64,000 bases of DNA from VAZQ01 sp035263865. GTDB taxonomy: Bacteria > Pseudomonadota > Alphaproteobacteria > Rhizobiales > Xanthobacteraceae. The notes under the pieces were generated by a model, which was not told the origin of the DNA, searched no databases, and saw only the letters and a program-made list of their open reading frames with translations. Both the position numbers and the translations under genes were made by a program. Where the stretch lies: contig DATFQX010000509.1 in NCBI GenBank assembly GCA_035263865.1, forward strand, positions 7,130-71,129, written 5' to 3'. This document shows positions 1 to 8,716 of the stretch, in pieces (positions within the stretch are counted from its first letter, which is position 1; each line of letters opens with the position of its first letter).

Positions 1-262
1 GCAGGTCGACGATCCCGAGCTCCGGCACCCGATCGGTCAGGTAGCTCGAGGACTGATAACCCAGCGTCAGCAAGCCATGCTCGACCAACCACAGGATATC
101 CTCGGCACGATAACCGAGGTCCATGATGTTCCAGACGTATTTAATCTCCACACGGTCGCCGAACTCGGCCTCAAGTAGGTCGCCGATGCGCTTGAGCGCG
201 CGGCTAAAACCGGTGGTTGGAGGGCCGTAGCCTCCCATGCGGATTGTGATCGGGTCTGCCAT
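1..262 (-). CDS. TRAP-type (DctP-like) solute-binding protein, C-terminus outside window
   Basis: The frame runs leftward off the window edge; about 87 residues are visible. The end of the visible part, a YQSSSYL stretch followed by PELGIVDLP, and the preceding GDRV segment resemble the ligand-binding core of DctP-family TRAP transporter receptors, which bind carboxylates or other organic acids for uptake. The ATG at 262 gives MADPITIRMGG, already the mature-type beta strand, so no signal peptide is visible. Upstream in frame there is only a short stretch that reaches into the end of the MFS gene. Family assignment rests on a fragment and is an inference; an alternative is another periplasmic-binding-fold protein. 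Confidence 0.6.
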   Translation of the reverse strand, partial: MADPITIRMGGYGPPTTGFSRALKRIGDLLEAEFGDRVEIKYVWNIMDLGYRAEDILWLVEHGLLTLGYQSSSYLTDRVPELGIVDL

Positions 263-291
263 GCGCGCGCTGTCTCGTAAGGGGATCTGCG

Positions 292-1491
292 TCAGGACCT
301 CGGCCTGCTTGCCGCGACCGCTATTCCGGAGACGGCGAGACCAATGCCGAGCGCAAGCAGGATGCCCGCGACGCCGGTCGCGGCGGCAAGAAAGCCGGCG
401 AGCGCGGGAAAAATGATCTGCCCGACGCGATTGCCGGTCATCCGCAGTGTCAATGCGGTGCCACAGACCTCAGGCGGCGAAAGATACATGACGCCCGAGA
501 GGGTCAGCGTCGAGGCGATGCCCATTGCGAATCCCAAGCAGATGAGAACTGCGTAAATGACCGGCAGCGGGAGCGGCAGTGCGAGGACCACAAACCCTGC
601 GGCGCTGCAGAGCATGCTCGTCAAGGTGAGTGGCATTCGGCCGGCGGCAAAAATCAGCCGCGCGTAGAACACCCTCGACACGAGTGAGGCGAGCGAGCGG
701 ACCGTCAACAGCAGCCCGATGTGGTTGGCATCGATCTGACGTTCCGCACCCAGCGCGGGAAGATAAATGACCAGGAGATCCAGCGCGGTGATGGTCACCA
801 CGCTCGACACCATGACGGGGACAAAGCCGCGCAGCGCGAGCAGTCGGCCGATCGGGATGAAATCGCCTGGATCGTGATGAGGCGTTTTGGCGACGACGGG
901 CCTGATCAAGATCGCCACGATGACGCCCGCGGCGGCGATGGCGAGGCTGATGGCGAACAACAAGCCGGTGGGGGGCAGCGCCGCCGCGCCGCCGAGCCAG
1001 CCGACCACAAACGGCCCGAGCCCCTGCCCGATCGAGGCTGCGACCATGTAATAGCCGAGCGCGGTTTCACGGCTACGCTCGCCGCCCGAGCGCACCGCCA
1101 ACATTTGATGGCCCGCCATGCAGAACATATGGCCAAAGCCCAACAGGACGGAGAAGCCCAGCAGATGCATGGCCGAGCGCGGCCACGCCCAGAACCCGAT
1201 GCAGGCGGTGAACACGACCACGGAGCCAAGCCACGTCGCTCGCGCGTCGTTGCCGCGATCGATCCAGCGCCCGACCTGCAGGGCCGTGAAGACCGGGATG
1301 ATCGCGAATCCAGTGGCGATGATGCCGAGCCAGAGGACGGGAAGGCCGAGCTCAATCGCCCGGTACGAGGTCGTGATCCGGATGATGAGGATCAGCGTCT
1401 GCATCAACGTGACGTGGGCGAGGAATGGGACGAGCAGCCGGTGATCGATGTCGCCCTTCGGGGCGCCGCGCGCGCTCGGCTCCTCAGTCAT
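292..1491 (-). CDS. MFS transporter
   Basis: A 399-residue protein with about twelve hydrophobic segments, consistent with a major facilitator superfamily carrier in the inner membrane. The loop between segments 2 and 3 carries GRWIDRGNDAR, a version of the MFS GxxxDRxGRR signature. The cytoplasmic middle loop (around residues 198-215) divides two six-helix halves. It starts 29 bases upstream of the TRAP-like gene on the same strand, so the two may be co-transcribed. Substrate cannot be read from sequence; drug efflux or organic-acid transport are both possible. Confidence 0.85.
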   Translation of the reverse strand: MTEEPSARGAPKGDIDHRLLVPFLAHVTLMQTLILIIRITTSYRAIELGLPVLWLGIIATGFAIIPVFTALQVGRWIDRGNDARATWLGSVVVFTACIGFWAWPRSAMHLLGFSVLLGFGHMFCMAGHQMLAVRSGGERSRETALGYYMVAASIGQGLGPFVVGWLGGAAALPPTGLLFAISLAIAAAGVIVAILIRPVVAKTPHHDPGDFIPIGRLLALRGFVPVMVSSVVTITALDLLVIYLPALGAERQIDANHIGLLLTVRSLASLVSRVFYARLIFAAGRMPLTLTSMLCSAAGFVVLALPLPLPVIYAVLICLGFAMGIASTLTLSGVMYLSPPEVCGTALTLRMTGNRVGQIIFPALAGFLAAATGVAGILLALGIGLAVSGIAVAASRPRS

Positions 1492-1910
1492 GGGCGAATC
1501 GGGTGTCGCGGTGGAGGAAGTGCGTTGCAGCCCGCATGCGCAGCCTTTTTTAGCGGCGTCGCGCGCGTGAGCAAAGCCTGCGGGTTGGGTTTTTCAGTTT
1601 CAGCGCAATGGGGATCATTCTCGACCGTGCCTGCGCCCAAGCAATTTTGGAAGTTGATGTACGAAGCGTTAACACGCGAGGATCGCACAAGGGTCGCCGC
1701 CAATTGGTCCCGCCCGGGTCAATTTTTTTCCTTATTTCTCGATTCAACTTGCGCCGTTTGGGGATCATTCCTGGGGGCGGGGATCACTCGCTTTCGTCCG
1801 GCTTGGAAAGTTGCGGGCGTGACGCCGTTGTCGCCCTGGGAAGGGGCTGCGCGCACGCCATGACAGCGGGACGTGTCCGCCCGGAGTGATCGGGAGGGGG
1901 GAGCTTCGCT
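1492..1910. other. Intergenic stretch between divergent genes
   Basis: About 420 bases between the MFS gene (leftward) and the M15-like gene (rightward). No convincing coding potential was found. It contains a 12-base direct repeat, tggggatcattc, at 1609-1620 and 1759-1770, and a short AT-rich patch near 1725-1745. It should hold promoters for both flanking genes, but I could not place any with confidence. Confidence 0.4.
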
Positions 1911-3068
1911 TTGGCGGGACAGTTTGTCGCCGTAATGCGGCATTCGCGCGCCGTTGTGCCAGCGCGCCGCACTCCAGTACGACTGCCTCCGCCGCCGCGC
2001 CGGCCGGGCGTCGCACCGACGTTGTACCGACCGGCGGTGACGCTGACGCTGCGCCGGCGAGTGATTGCACGGGCGCTGCGCCCGCCGACGGTTGCGTTCA
2101 GAGTGCTTCTGTCTCACGCGATGTTCGGTGGCAAGCTTGCCGCCGGTGCCGCGGCCGCCGCAATGGTGGCGCTGGCGATCATGAATTACCAGGACGGCGA
2201 GCCTACCGGGTCCGGGCACGAAAGCGCCAACAACGAGACCATCGTTTATCGTCGGGCGGCGCCGGCGCGGTTGCAAAGCGCCGACCCTGCCGACCAAGGG
2301 GGTGAAACCAGTTCGCAATACCCGCGTGCGGTTCAAACGATTCGCTTCGTCAATCCCGATCCGCCTCTCTCCCTTACCGCGGCGGCGCGAGAAATGATCA
2401 AGCGCGCGCTGACAAAGGTTGGCGCTTTCGTCGCTTTCCCATCAAGGCAATCGGCTGAGCCGGAAAGCACCGATATGCGCCGCAAACGCGGCACCATCGT
2501 CCTCGACGAAATCGACGACTACCTGTGGGACGTCTATCAGCGCTCGCCGATCAAGAAGGATTCCTCCGGCGACTTCACGTGGAAGGACCCCGCAGCCGCC
2601 AACCGCATGGGCCTATCCTTGCAGGACTACGTGATCGGCGGTATGGACCCTGGTTTCCGGGAACAGCTGTTTAACGCCGGACGCGCGATGGACGCTGAAG
2701 GCATACACTGGTCGATCCTCAGCGCATTCCGCGACGACTATCGCCAGCGTCTCGCCGCGGGCTTCAAGGCGCGCGTGGGCAACTCGCTGCATGGCGGAAG
2801 CCGCCGGACCGGGGGCTACGGTCGCGGCCGCGCGGTCGACGTCACCGCGGCAGAGGGGACCAATCCGGAAGATGTCTGGAAATGGATAGACGCCCATGGC
2901 GCGAAATATGGACTGAGCCGCCCGATGCCCGGCAATGATCCCGCGCATATCCAGCAACGGGGCGACTCGAGTAACGTCGCGTCGACCTTTCGCCACAGCC
3001 GCGTTCGCGTTGCCGATTCCGGCCGGCGCCGACACAAAGGCAGAATAAGACTGGCTCACGCCAAGTGA
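1911..3068 (+). CDS. Membrane-anchored M15-like (D-Ala-D-Ala carboxypeptidase type) peptidase
   Basis: The conserved part is the C-terminal half. It has SLHGGS followed by GRAVDV (a His and an Asp spaced as in M15/VanY zinc peptidases) and then DPAHIQ, a possible third zinc ligand. M15 enzymes trim peptidoglycan stem peptides or related cell-wall peptides. A hydrophobic segment near residues 71-92 looks like an uncleaved membrane anchor, placing the domain in the periplasm. The start used is TTG at 1911, which has a purine-rich GGGAGGGGGG about ten bases upstream. The first 70 residues are Arg/Pro-rich and unlike a normal N-terminus, so ATG at 2121 (315 residues) is a fair alternative. The stop codon is certain. 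Confidence 0.65.
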   Translation: MAGQFVAVMRHSRAVVPARRTPVRLPPPPRRPGVAPTLYRPAVTLTLRRRVIARALRPPTVAFRVLLSHAMFGGKLAAGAAAAAMVALAIMNYQDGEPTGSGHESANNETIVYRRAAPARLQSADPADQGGETSSQYPRAVQTIRFVNPDPPLSLTAAAREMIKRALTKVGAFVAFPSRQSAEPESTDMRRKRGTIVLDEIDDYLWDVYQRSPIKKDSSGDFTWKDPAAANRMGLSLQDYVIGGMDPGFREQLFNAGRAMDAEGIHWSILSAFRDDYRQRLAAGFKARVGNSLHGGSRRTGGYGRGRAVDVTAAEGTNPEDVWKWIDAHGAKYGLSRPMPGNDPAHIQQRGDSSNVASTFRHSRVRVADSGRRRHKGRIRLAHAK

Positions 3069-3134
3069 TGCGCGGCTGTGCTGCAGCGGCGCGCTATAGA
3101 CCTCCTGGACTTGCATCACTAGCTTGCGCTTGCG

Positions 3135-4760
3135 ATGTACGCGCTCCACGTGCTTCCCCCTGTGCGCGAATACGGCGCGCTCTATCGCTCGTTCCGCTGG
3201 CAAATCCCGGCGTTCTACAATATCGGCGTTGACGTCTGCGACCGTTGGGCAAGGGTCGATCCGGCGCGAACTGCCATCTTTAATCTGCGCGCGGACGGGA
3301 CGGTGGAGGAGGTCAGTTACGGCGCGCTGCGCGACGCCTCTAATCGACTGGCCAACGCTCTCGCTGCGCGTGGGATTGCCAAGGGCAATCGCGTCGCGAT
3401 CCTCTTGCCACAGGGGCCAGCCGTCGCAGTCAGCCACGTCGCAATCTACAAACTCGGCGCCATCGCGCTGCCGTTGGCGATGCTGTTCGGGGTCGAGGCG
3501 ATCTCGTACCGGCTAAAGGATTCCGGCGCACGGGCGCTGATCACGAACGGGCAGGGGCTTGCAAAGCTCGGAGCCGTCCGCGACGTCGCGCCTGCCGTCG
3601 AATTGGTGTGGTCTACCGACGGAGCAACGGACGCTGCCGAGGACTTCACCGCGGTGCTCTCTCGCGCCGCCTCCGACTTCACGCCGGCCGCGACAGCGGC
3701 CGATGATCCAGCGCTGATGGTCTACACGTCCGGCACGACCGGACCGCCCAAAGGCGCGCTGCATGCGCATCGCGTCCTGCTCGGGCATCTGCCCGGCATC
3801 GAGATGCCGCACGAATTTCTACCGCAGCCGGGCGATCGGTTCTGGACGCCGGCGGACTGGGCCTGGGCCGGCGGGCTGCTCGACGCGCTGCTGCCAGCCT
3901 TGCATTACGGCGTACCGGTGGTGGCGCAAAAATTCGAGAAGTTCGATCCGGAAGCGGCCTTCGCGCTGATGGCCAAGATGCGCGTGCGCAACGCGTTCAT
4001 CCCGCCGACAGCGCTGCGCATGTTGCGCTCGGCGCCACGGCCGAAGGCGAAACTGGAGCTGCGCTCGGTCGGCTCGGGCGGCGAGGCGCTCGGCCCGGAA
4101 ACCTATGAATGGGGCAAGACGACGCTCGGCATCGCCATCAACGAGTTTTATGGGCAAACCGAGTGCAATCTGGTGGTGTCCTCCTGCGCAGCTATCGGTA
4201 TTTCACGACCCGGCAGCATGGGCAGACCGGTACCCGGTCATAGCGTCGCCATCATCCGGCCCGACGGCTCACGCTGCTCGCCCGGCGAACTCGGCCAGAT
4301 TGCGGTCAAGCGGCCGGATCCGGTGATGTTTTTGCAATATTGGGGCAAGCCCGATGCAACGCGCGAAAAATTCGTCGCCGATTGGATGACGACCGGCGAT
4401 CAAGGTATCGCCGACGCGGACGGCTATTTCCAATTCGTCGGCCGGGACGACGACGTCATCACCTCGTCGGGCTACCGCATCGGCCCGACCGAAATCGAGG
4501 ATTGCCTCATTCGCCATCCCGCGGTCGCGCTGGCGGCGGTGGTGGGAAAGCCGGATGCGCTGCGCACCGAGATCGTCAAGGCGTTCATCGTGCTGAAATC
4601 GGGACATGCAGCTTCCGACGCGCTCGCCGCCGATATCCAAGGCTTCGTGAAGAGGCGACTCTCGGCGCATGAATATCCGCGCGAGGTCGCATTCATCGAT
4701 GAAATGCCGATGACTACGACCGGCAAAGTGATCCGCAGACTGCTGCGGCAGCGGGTGTGA
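3135..4760 (+). CDS. AMP-forming acyl-CoA synthetase
   Basis: A 541-residue member of the ANL adenylating superfamily, which activates a carboxylic acid with ATP and joins it to coenzyme A. Core motifs are visible in order: the P-loop YTSGTTGPPKG near residue 196, EFYGQTE, MTTGD, the hinge region GRDDDVITSSGYRIGP, and the C-terminal TTGKVIRR with the catalytic lysine. The overall layout resembles acetate/medium-chain and aromatic acyl-CoA ligases. Its place in a catabolic region suggests activation of an imported acid, but chain length or aromaticity cannot be decided here. The start ATG follows the M15-like gene by 66 bases. Confidence 0.85.
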   Translation: MYALHVLPPVREYGALYRSFRWQIPAFYNIGVDVCDRWARVDPARTAIFNLRADGTVEEVSYGALRDASNRLANALAARGIAKGNRVAILLPQGPAVAVSHVAIYKLGAIALPLAMLFGVEAISYRLKDSGARALITNGQGLAKLGAVRDVAPAVELVWSTDGATDAAEDFTAVLSRAASDFTPAATAADDPALMVYTSGTTGPPKGALHAHRVLLGHLPGIEMPHEFLPQPGDRFWTPADWAWAGGLLDALLPALHYGVPVVAQKFEKFDPEAAFALMAKMRVRNAFIPPTALRMLRSAPRPKAKLELRSVGSGGEALGPETYEWGKTTLGIAINEFYGQTECNLVVSSCAAIGISRPGSMGRPVPGHSVAIIRPDGSRCSPGELGQIAVKRPDPVMFLQYWGKPDATREKFVADWMTTGDQGIADADGYFQFVGRDDDVITSSGYRIGPTEIEDCLIRHPAVALAAVVGKPDALRTEIVKAFIVLKSGHAASDALAADIQGFVKRRLSAHEYPREVAFIDEMPMTTTGKVIRRLLRQRV

Positions 4761-4916
4761 CCGCCTTTCACGTTATTTAGTTCGTATCTGCTTTTGGGAG
4801 GTACGGCACCAAGTCGAGCTACGGTTTTGATGTCCGCGAGCCTGGAAATGGTCCCAGACCACGCTATCAGAGCATGGTAACGTTATTGCCGAGACCCGCC
4901 GATATTCGTCGTATGT

Positions 4917-5529
4917 GTGATGGTTCCCGAAACGCGATACGCGAGGAGCGGCAACCTTCATATCGCCTATCAGGTCGTCGGCGACGGACCTGTCGATCTC
5001 GTTTTTGTCCACGGCTGGATTTCCCATATCGAGCACCTGTGGGAAGAACCAAGTCTTGCCCGGTTTCTTACTCGCCTCGCATCCTTTAGCCGTCTCATTC
5101 TGCTGGACAAACGCGGCACGGGTCTCTCCGATCCTGTCCCACTCGACAAGCTACCCACACTCGAAGAAAGGATGGATGACCTACGCGCTGTGATGGACGC
5201 AGCCGGCTCGGGGCGCGCCGCTCTGCTCGGAACATCTGAGGCAGGGGCACTCAATCTGCTGTTCTCGGCAACGCACCCCGATCGTGCTGCCGCGCTTATC
5301 CTGCTGAATTCCTATGCTCGGTTGACTTGGGCCGAGGATTATTCGTGCGGCATTCGCCCGAACGAGGCCGAAGGGCTGCTCGATGCAATCGAGAGTGGCT
5401 GGTTCGGCAACGGTGCGTGATCTCGTTGCCGGGTCGGGGCTACAATTCGAGGAAAGGGGCCCCCATACGCTCAAGGGGGTGCCTGGGACCTGGCCGCTCT
5501 ATGCAGTATCGCGCGGTCGGCGAGTTTGA
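4917..5529 (+). pseudogene. Remnant of an alpha/beta hydrolase-adenylate cyclase fusion gene (internal deletion)
   Basis: The first 160 or so residues are a clear alpha/beta hydrolase: FVHGW oxyanion loop, DKRGTGLSD, and a nucleophile elbow GTSEAG where Ser is retained. This frame stops at 5418-5420. From about 5410 another frame (+1) continues to a stop at 5527-5529 and reads TVRDLVAGSGL, then HTLKGVPGTWPLYAV. That is the characteristic C-terminal end of class III cyclase domains found fused after such hydrolases. The bulk of the cyclase and the end of the hydrolase are missing, so the gene has lost roughly 250-300 codons and its frame at the junction near 5400-5412. The 5' part could still yield a truncated 167-residue protein. 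Confidence 0.7.
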
Positions 5530-5704
5530 CGGCGCATTGCTTGAGACGCCTAGTAATGTCACACCGCGACCTTTGTTGCAGCGCCTATCAGTCAATCCCA
5601 ATCGGAGCGAAGCGGACCGTAAATTTCGTGAAGGTACGCTGGGCGCTGCGAGGTTGCGGGCTGGAGCGCGACCCCTCTGGACTCTTCGCCGGTCGCACCC
5701 GAGT

Positions 5705-6778
5705 CTAAGCTGCCTTTTGTTTGTGGGCGCCGTCGAACGCCGGGGCGACCTCCTCCATGAAGCGAGTCATCTCGTCCGTCACCTGCTGGTGCGGCTTCAG
5801 GCCCACGTTGAAATAAAGAATCACCTCGGAGAATCCGGCGGCCTCGACCTTCTTCAGCGTATCCATGATCCGCTGCGGCGAGCCCAGCAGCACCGAGTTC
5901 TCGGTGAGGTCTTCTGGTTTGACCGTCTGCAGGCGCGCGACCATGTCGACGAAGTAGCGGTAGCTCGGTGGGGCGGTTTTCGGATCTCCGGGCAGCGCCG
6001 GGATTACACATTCGCGGTAATAGCGGATCTGGCGGGCGCGCTGCGCGTCCTCCTGCGCGCCGTTATCGGCAAAATGGGTGAAATAGCTGCACATCAGCCG
6101 GCCGGGCTTGGTGCCGTATTTGGCGCAGCTGTCGCGATAGACATCCGCGACCTGCTTCAAACCGCCGAAGGTCATGGCGGCGGCGAAGGGCGCGACAATG
6201 ACGCCGCAATTAAGCCGCGCCGCGAGCTCGATCGACGGCTTGGAGAAGGAGCCGACATAAGCGGGTATCGGCCTTTGCACCGGCTTGGGCGTAATGCGCA
6301 CGTCGTCAAAAGAATAGTGTTTGCCGTGATGGGAGATGCGTCCGTCCGCCGCCCATAACTTGCGCACGACTTCGAGCCCTTCGTCGAAAATCGACTGATT
6401 GTCCTCGAACGAAACATGGAAGGGCAGGTATTCGCGGCGGTCGTAGCCGCGTCCGGCCGCGAAATCCACACGGCCATTGCTCAAGAGGTCGAGCGTGGCC
6501 CATTGCTCGGCGACGCGGATCGGATTGTGCAGCGGCAGCACGCATACGGCCGGGGCGAGCCGAATGCGCTTTGTTCGTGCGGCGATATAGGCAAGCACCA
6601 TATCCGGGCAAGACAGCACGCCCAGCGAGTTGAAATGGTGCTCGCCGATCCAGGCCGAGTGCATCCCGAGCTTGTCGGCATGGAGGGCTTCCTCGGCAAT
6701 GTCGGCGACGAACTCGTTCGCCGTCCGCGCGTTATTCTCGTAGTGATTGTCGCTCAGCGTGAAATAGCCGAATTCCAC
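5705..6778 (-). CDS. LLM-class (luciferase-like) flavin-dependent oxidoreductase
   Basis: A 357-residue TIM-barrel protein of the bacterial luciferase-like monooxygenase family, which uses reduced FMN or F420 to oxidise small organic molecules. Typical features are WIGEHHF near residue 43, the LAPAVCVLPLHNP strand, GRVDFAAGRGYDRREY, and PKPVQRPIPAYVG. The start is GTG at 6778, preceded by a good GGGAGG at six bases spacing. It is divergent from a MarR-type regulator with an operator-like palindrome in between, so it is probably its main target. Substrate unknown. Confidence 0.85.
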   Translation of the reverse strand: MEFGYFTLSDNHYENNARTANEFVADIAEEALHADKLGMHSAWIGEHHFNSLGVLSCPDMVLAYIAARTKRIRLAPAVCVLPLHNPIRVAEQWATLDLLSNGRVDFAAGRGYDRREYLPFHVSFEDNQSIFDEGLEVVRKLWAADGRISHHGKHYSFDDVRITPKPVQRPIPAYVGSFSKPSIELAARLNCGVIVAPFAAAMTFGGLKQVADVYRDSCAKYGTKPGRLMCSYFTHFADNGAQEDAQRARQIRYYRECVIPALPGDPKTAPPSYRYFVDMVARLQTVKPEDLTENSVLLGSPQRIMDTLKKVEAAGFSEVILYFNVGLKPHQQVTDEMTRFMEEVAPAFDGAHKQKAA

Positions 6779-6826
6779 AGCGCTCCTCCCGTTGGTTCAC
6801 TGGGCCGCGGTTGGCCGGATCATAGA

Positions 6827-6851
6827 TGCATTTGCAATTGTTGTAAATGCA
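6827..6851. promoter_or_regulatory. Probable MarR operator palindrome
   Basis: A 25-base near-palindrome: outer arms TGCATTT and AAATGCA are perfect complements, and three of the five inner pairs also match (10 of 12 pairs overall). It lies in the gap between the divergent luciferase-like oxidoreductase and MarR genes, about 50 bases upstream of the first. AT-rich palindromes of this size are typical binding sites of dimeric MarR regulators. Assignment is by position and symmetry only. Confidence 0.6.
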
Positions 6852-6930
6852 ATTAATCGCTGGTAAGCTCGACAAATCAGACGCGGCCGGCGCAAGCGCG
6901 GCTGAAGAATTTGCAAGGGATTACAAGCCC

Positions 6931-7476
6931 GTGAGCAATCGCACACGGCTCAAATTCAGCGACTACCTTCCCTATCTGATCAACCGGGTGGGGTGGCTGC
7001 TGGTGACCGACTTTGGGCAGAATACGCTCGCCCGGCACCAACTGAGCATACCGACCTGGCGCGTTCTTGCGGCGCTTGCCGAGCACGATGGGCAACGCCA
7101 GATCGACCTCGCCGGGACCACCAGCATCGATGTCTCGACGTTGTCCCGCGTCATCACTCGCATGGTGAAAATGGCGCTCGTGACCCGGACCCGCTCCGCG
7201 ACCAACAACCGGGAAGTGACCGTGTGTCTGACGCCAAACGGCGCCGCGGTCCTGGCCCGCGTGATCCCGCATGCCATCGAGCTAGAGGCAAAGACGATTT
7301 CGGGTGTATCAGCAAAAGACCTGAACGTCGTCAGGCGCAGCTTGCGGCAGATGTACCAGAATTTGGCCGCGCCGGGGCGGATCAGCAGAACAACCGGCGC
7401 GCCGCCCTTGCGCAAGAGCGCGGCTTCAGCCGTTTCCGCACCGCGTCGCCAACAAGGGAGGCGAACACCGCGCTGA
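6931..7476 (+). CDS. MarR-family transcriptional regulator
   Basis: A winged-helix regulator; the DNA-binding part is visible as RVLAALAEHDGQRQIDLAG followed by STLSRVITRM and a wing TRTRSATNNREVTVCLT. MarR proteins bind palindromic operators as dimers and release on binding small phenolic or acidic ligands. I prefer GTG at 6931 (181 residues), which has AAGGGA upstream. The upstream in-frame ATG at 6847 has no ribosome site and lies inside the operator palindrome. A basic tail of about 30 residues ends the protein. It most likely represses the divergent oxidoreductase gene and perhaps itself. Confidence 0.85.
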   Translation: MSNRTRLKFSDYLPYLINRVGWLLVTDFGQNTLARHQLSIPTWRVLAALAEHDGQRQIDLAGTTSIDVSTLSRVITRMVKMALVTRTRSATNNREVTVCLTPNGAAVLARVIPHAIELEAKTISGVSAKDLNVVRRSLRQMYQNLAAPGRISRTTGAPPLRKSAASAVSAPRRQQGRRTPR

Positions 7477-7506
7477 GGCGCGTCGACGCAAAGCAGCGCG
7501 TTCGGG

Positions 7507-8634
7507 CTACCCCGTCTTCGCCGCTGGCGGCGGCAGATCGGCGAGTTCTTGCGCATAGGCCTGATCCATGCGCGGCGTGAGGCCATGCTTGGCCAGTTCC
7601 TCAGTGAATGTCTTGCGGATCATCGGCATCTCGTCGGCGTAGTCGATCTGATCGCCGCCGAGCCGCCGGCTGATCCAGGCCCTTGGCACACCCTGCGTGT
7701 TGCGAATGGCAACGCCCTCGTGCTTGAAGGCAAGATAGCGCGCCGGCGCGGTCCCGGTGTTGAAGTGCTGATGGAACCACATGTTCGGCGGCACTATCAG
7801 CGTGCCCACTTCCCAATCATATCGCTTGGGTGCGTCGCCCTCCGGCCACATCAGCGAGTAGCCCTCGCCTGAGAGGATGATCACGTGCGCGCCGGGGCCG
7901 TGGGCATGGCCTTTCTTATAGGTGCCAATCGGAAACTGGGAGATGTGGCTGTTCATCGAACCCTTGGCCATGTTGAAGCGGATATGGCCGCCGCCGGCGC
8001 CGCGCTCCTTGGCGCTAATCAGCGGCAGATTGACCGCATCGGCCACGAAATTGGTGACGAGGAGGAGACCCTCCTGCTCGCCCTTGGCGCTGAAATAGTC
8101 GGGCTCGCCGTTGAACCGGCTCTTGAAGTCATGCCTGGTGTTGAAGACGAATTCCACGTCTTCGTAAAGATTGATCACCGGCGGCGCGTTGGTGACGGCG
8201 ACGTAGCGCGCCGGCGCCTGCCCAGAGCCGTTGAAGTGCTGGTGCCAGCAGTTGAGCGGGATCGCGAACATCGACCCCGCCTTCCACTCGAAGGTGATGC
8301 GGCGGCCCTCGTCGTTCCACACCGTGGTTGAACCGCGGCCGTCGAGCACCAGGATCATCTCCTCGAACAATTGCCGCTGCGGTTCGAGCTTCTTACCGGG
8401 CGGAATCTCGCAGACGTAACAGTCGTTGGAGGTGCGCGAGGCCTCATGATTGATGTAGACGCCGCGCCCGCCGCGCCGGACCCACGGCTTGAGCTCGACC
8501 GTGCGCAAATTGCGCACGTAGTGCGCGCTGATGATATCGAGACCTTCGCTGCGAACCCAGCGCAGATAGGGCGTATCCTTTTCGGTGGAAAACTTCTTCG
8601 CCAGCTCGTCCGAAACGACAGCATCTTTGGCCAT
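7507..8634 (-). CDS. Bicupin dioxygenase-like protein
   Basis: A 375-residue protein made of two cupin domains. The second (about residues 232-305) keeps metal ligands: GHAHGPGAH and FHQHFN. The first (about 75-150) has the same fold signatures, PPGKKLEPQRQLFEE and WHQHFN, but lacks the usual HxH pair. The family includes gentisate-dioxygenase-like and other ring-cleaving enzymes, as well as uncharacterised cupins. Retained metal ligands in the second domain suggest one active site. The gene lies 30 bases from the convergent MarR gene and upstream of, and co-directional with, the ABC transporter genes. Confidence 0.75.
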   Translation of the reverse strand: MAKDAVVSDELAKKFSTEKDTPYLRWVRSEGLDIISAHYVRNLRTVELKPWVRRGGRGVYINHEASRTSNDCYVCEIPPGKKLEPQRQLFEEMILVLDGRGSTTVWNDEGRRITFEWKAGSMFAIPLNCWHQHFNGSGQAPARYVAVTNAPPVINLYEDVEFVFNTRHDFKSRFNGEPDYFSAKGEQEGLLLVTNFVADAVNLPLISAKERGAGGGHIRFNMAKGSMNSHISQFPIGTYKKGHAHGPGAHVIILSGEGYSLMWPEGDAPKRYDWEVGTLIVPPNMWFHQHFNTGTAPARYLAFKHEGVAIRNTQGVPRAWISRRLGGDQIDYADEMPMIRKTFTEELAKHGLTPRMDQAYAQELADLPPPAAKTG

Positions 8635-8646
8635 GCCTTCCTCCAG

Positions 8647-8716
8647 AAATCGATAATCCTGGATCAGCGATCAGGAAGCGGCCGTGGCCGCCTGATTCCC
8701 GATTACTGGTCACTGG
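8647..8716. repeat. Intergenic heptad-type inverted repeat, locus A
   Basis: Read in steps of seven, the left half gives aatcgat, aatcctg, gatcagc, gatcagg, aagcggc. The complement of the right half gives agccagt, gaccagt, aatcggg, aatcagg. The halves meet in a GC-rich centre near 8680-8690. The element fills the gap between the bicupin gene and the ABC ATPase gene and supplies the last codons of the latter. See the related loci at 15137 and 33497. Confidence 0.5.

Noticed and set aside
721..1863. A 380-codon rightward open frame opposite the MFS gene
   Set aside because: It is antisense to a protein with clear membrane segments; its own translation is Arg/Asp-rich without any domain. High GC content keeps antisense frames open.
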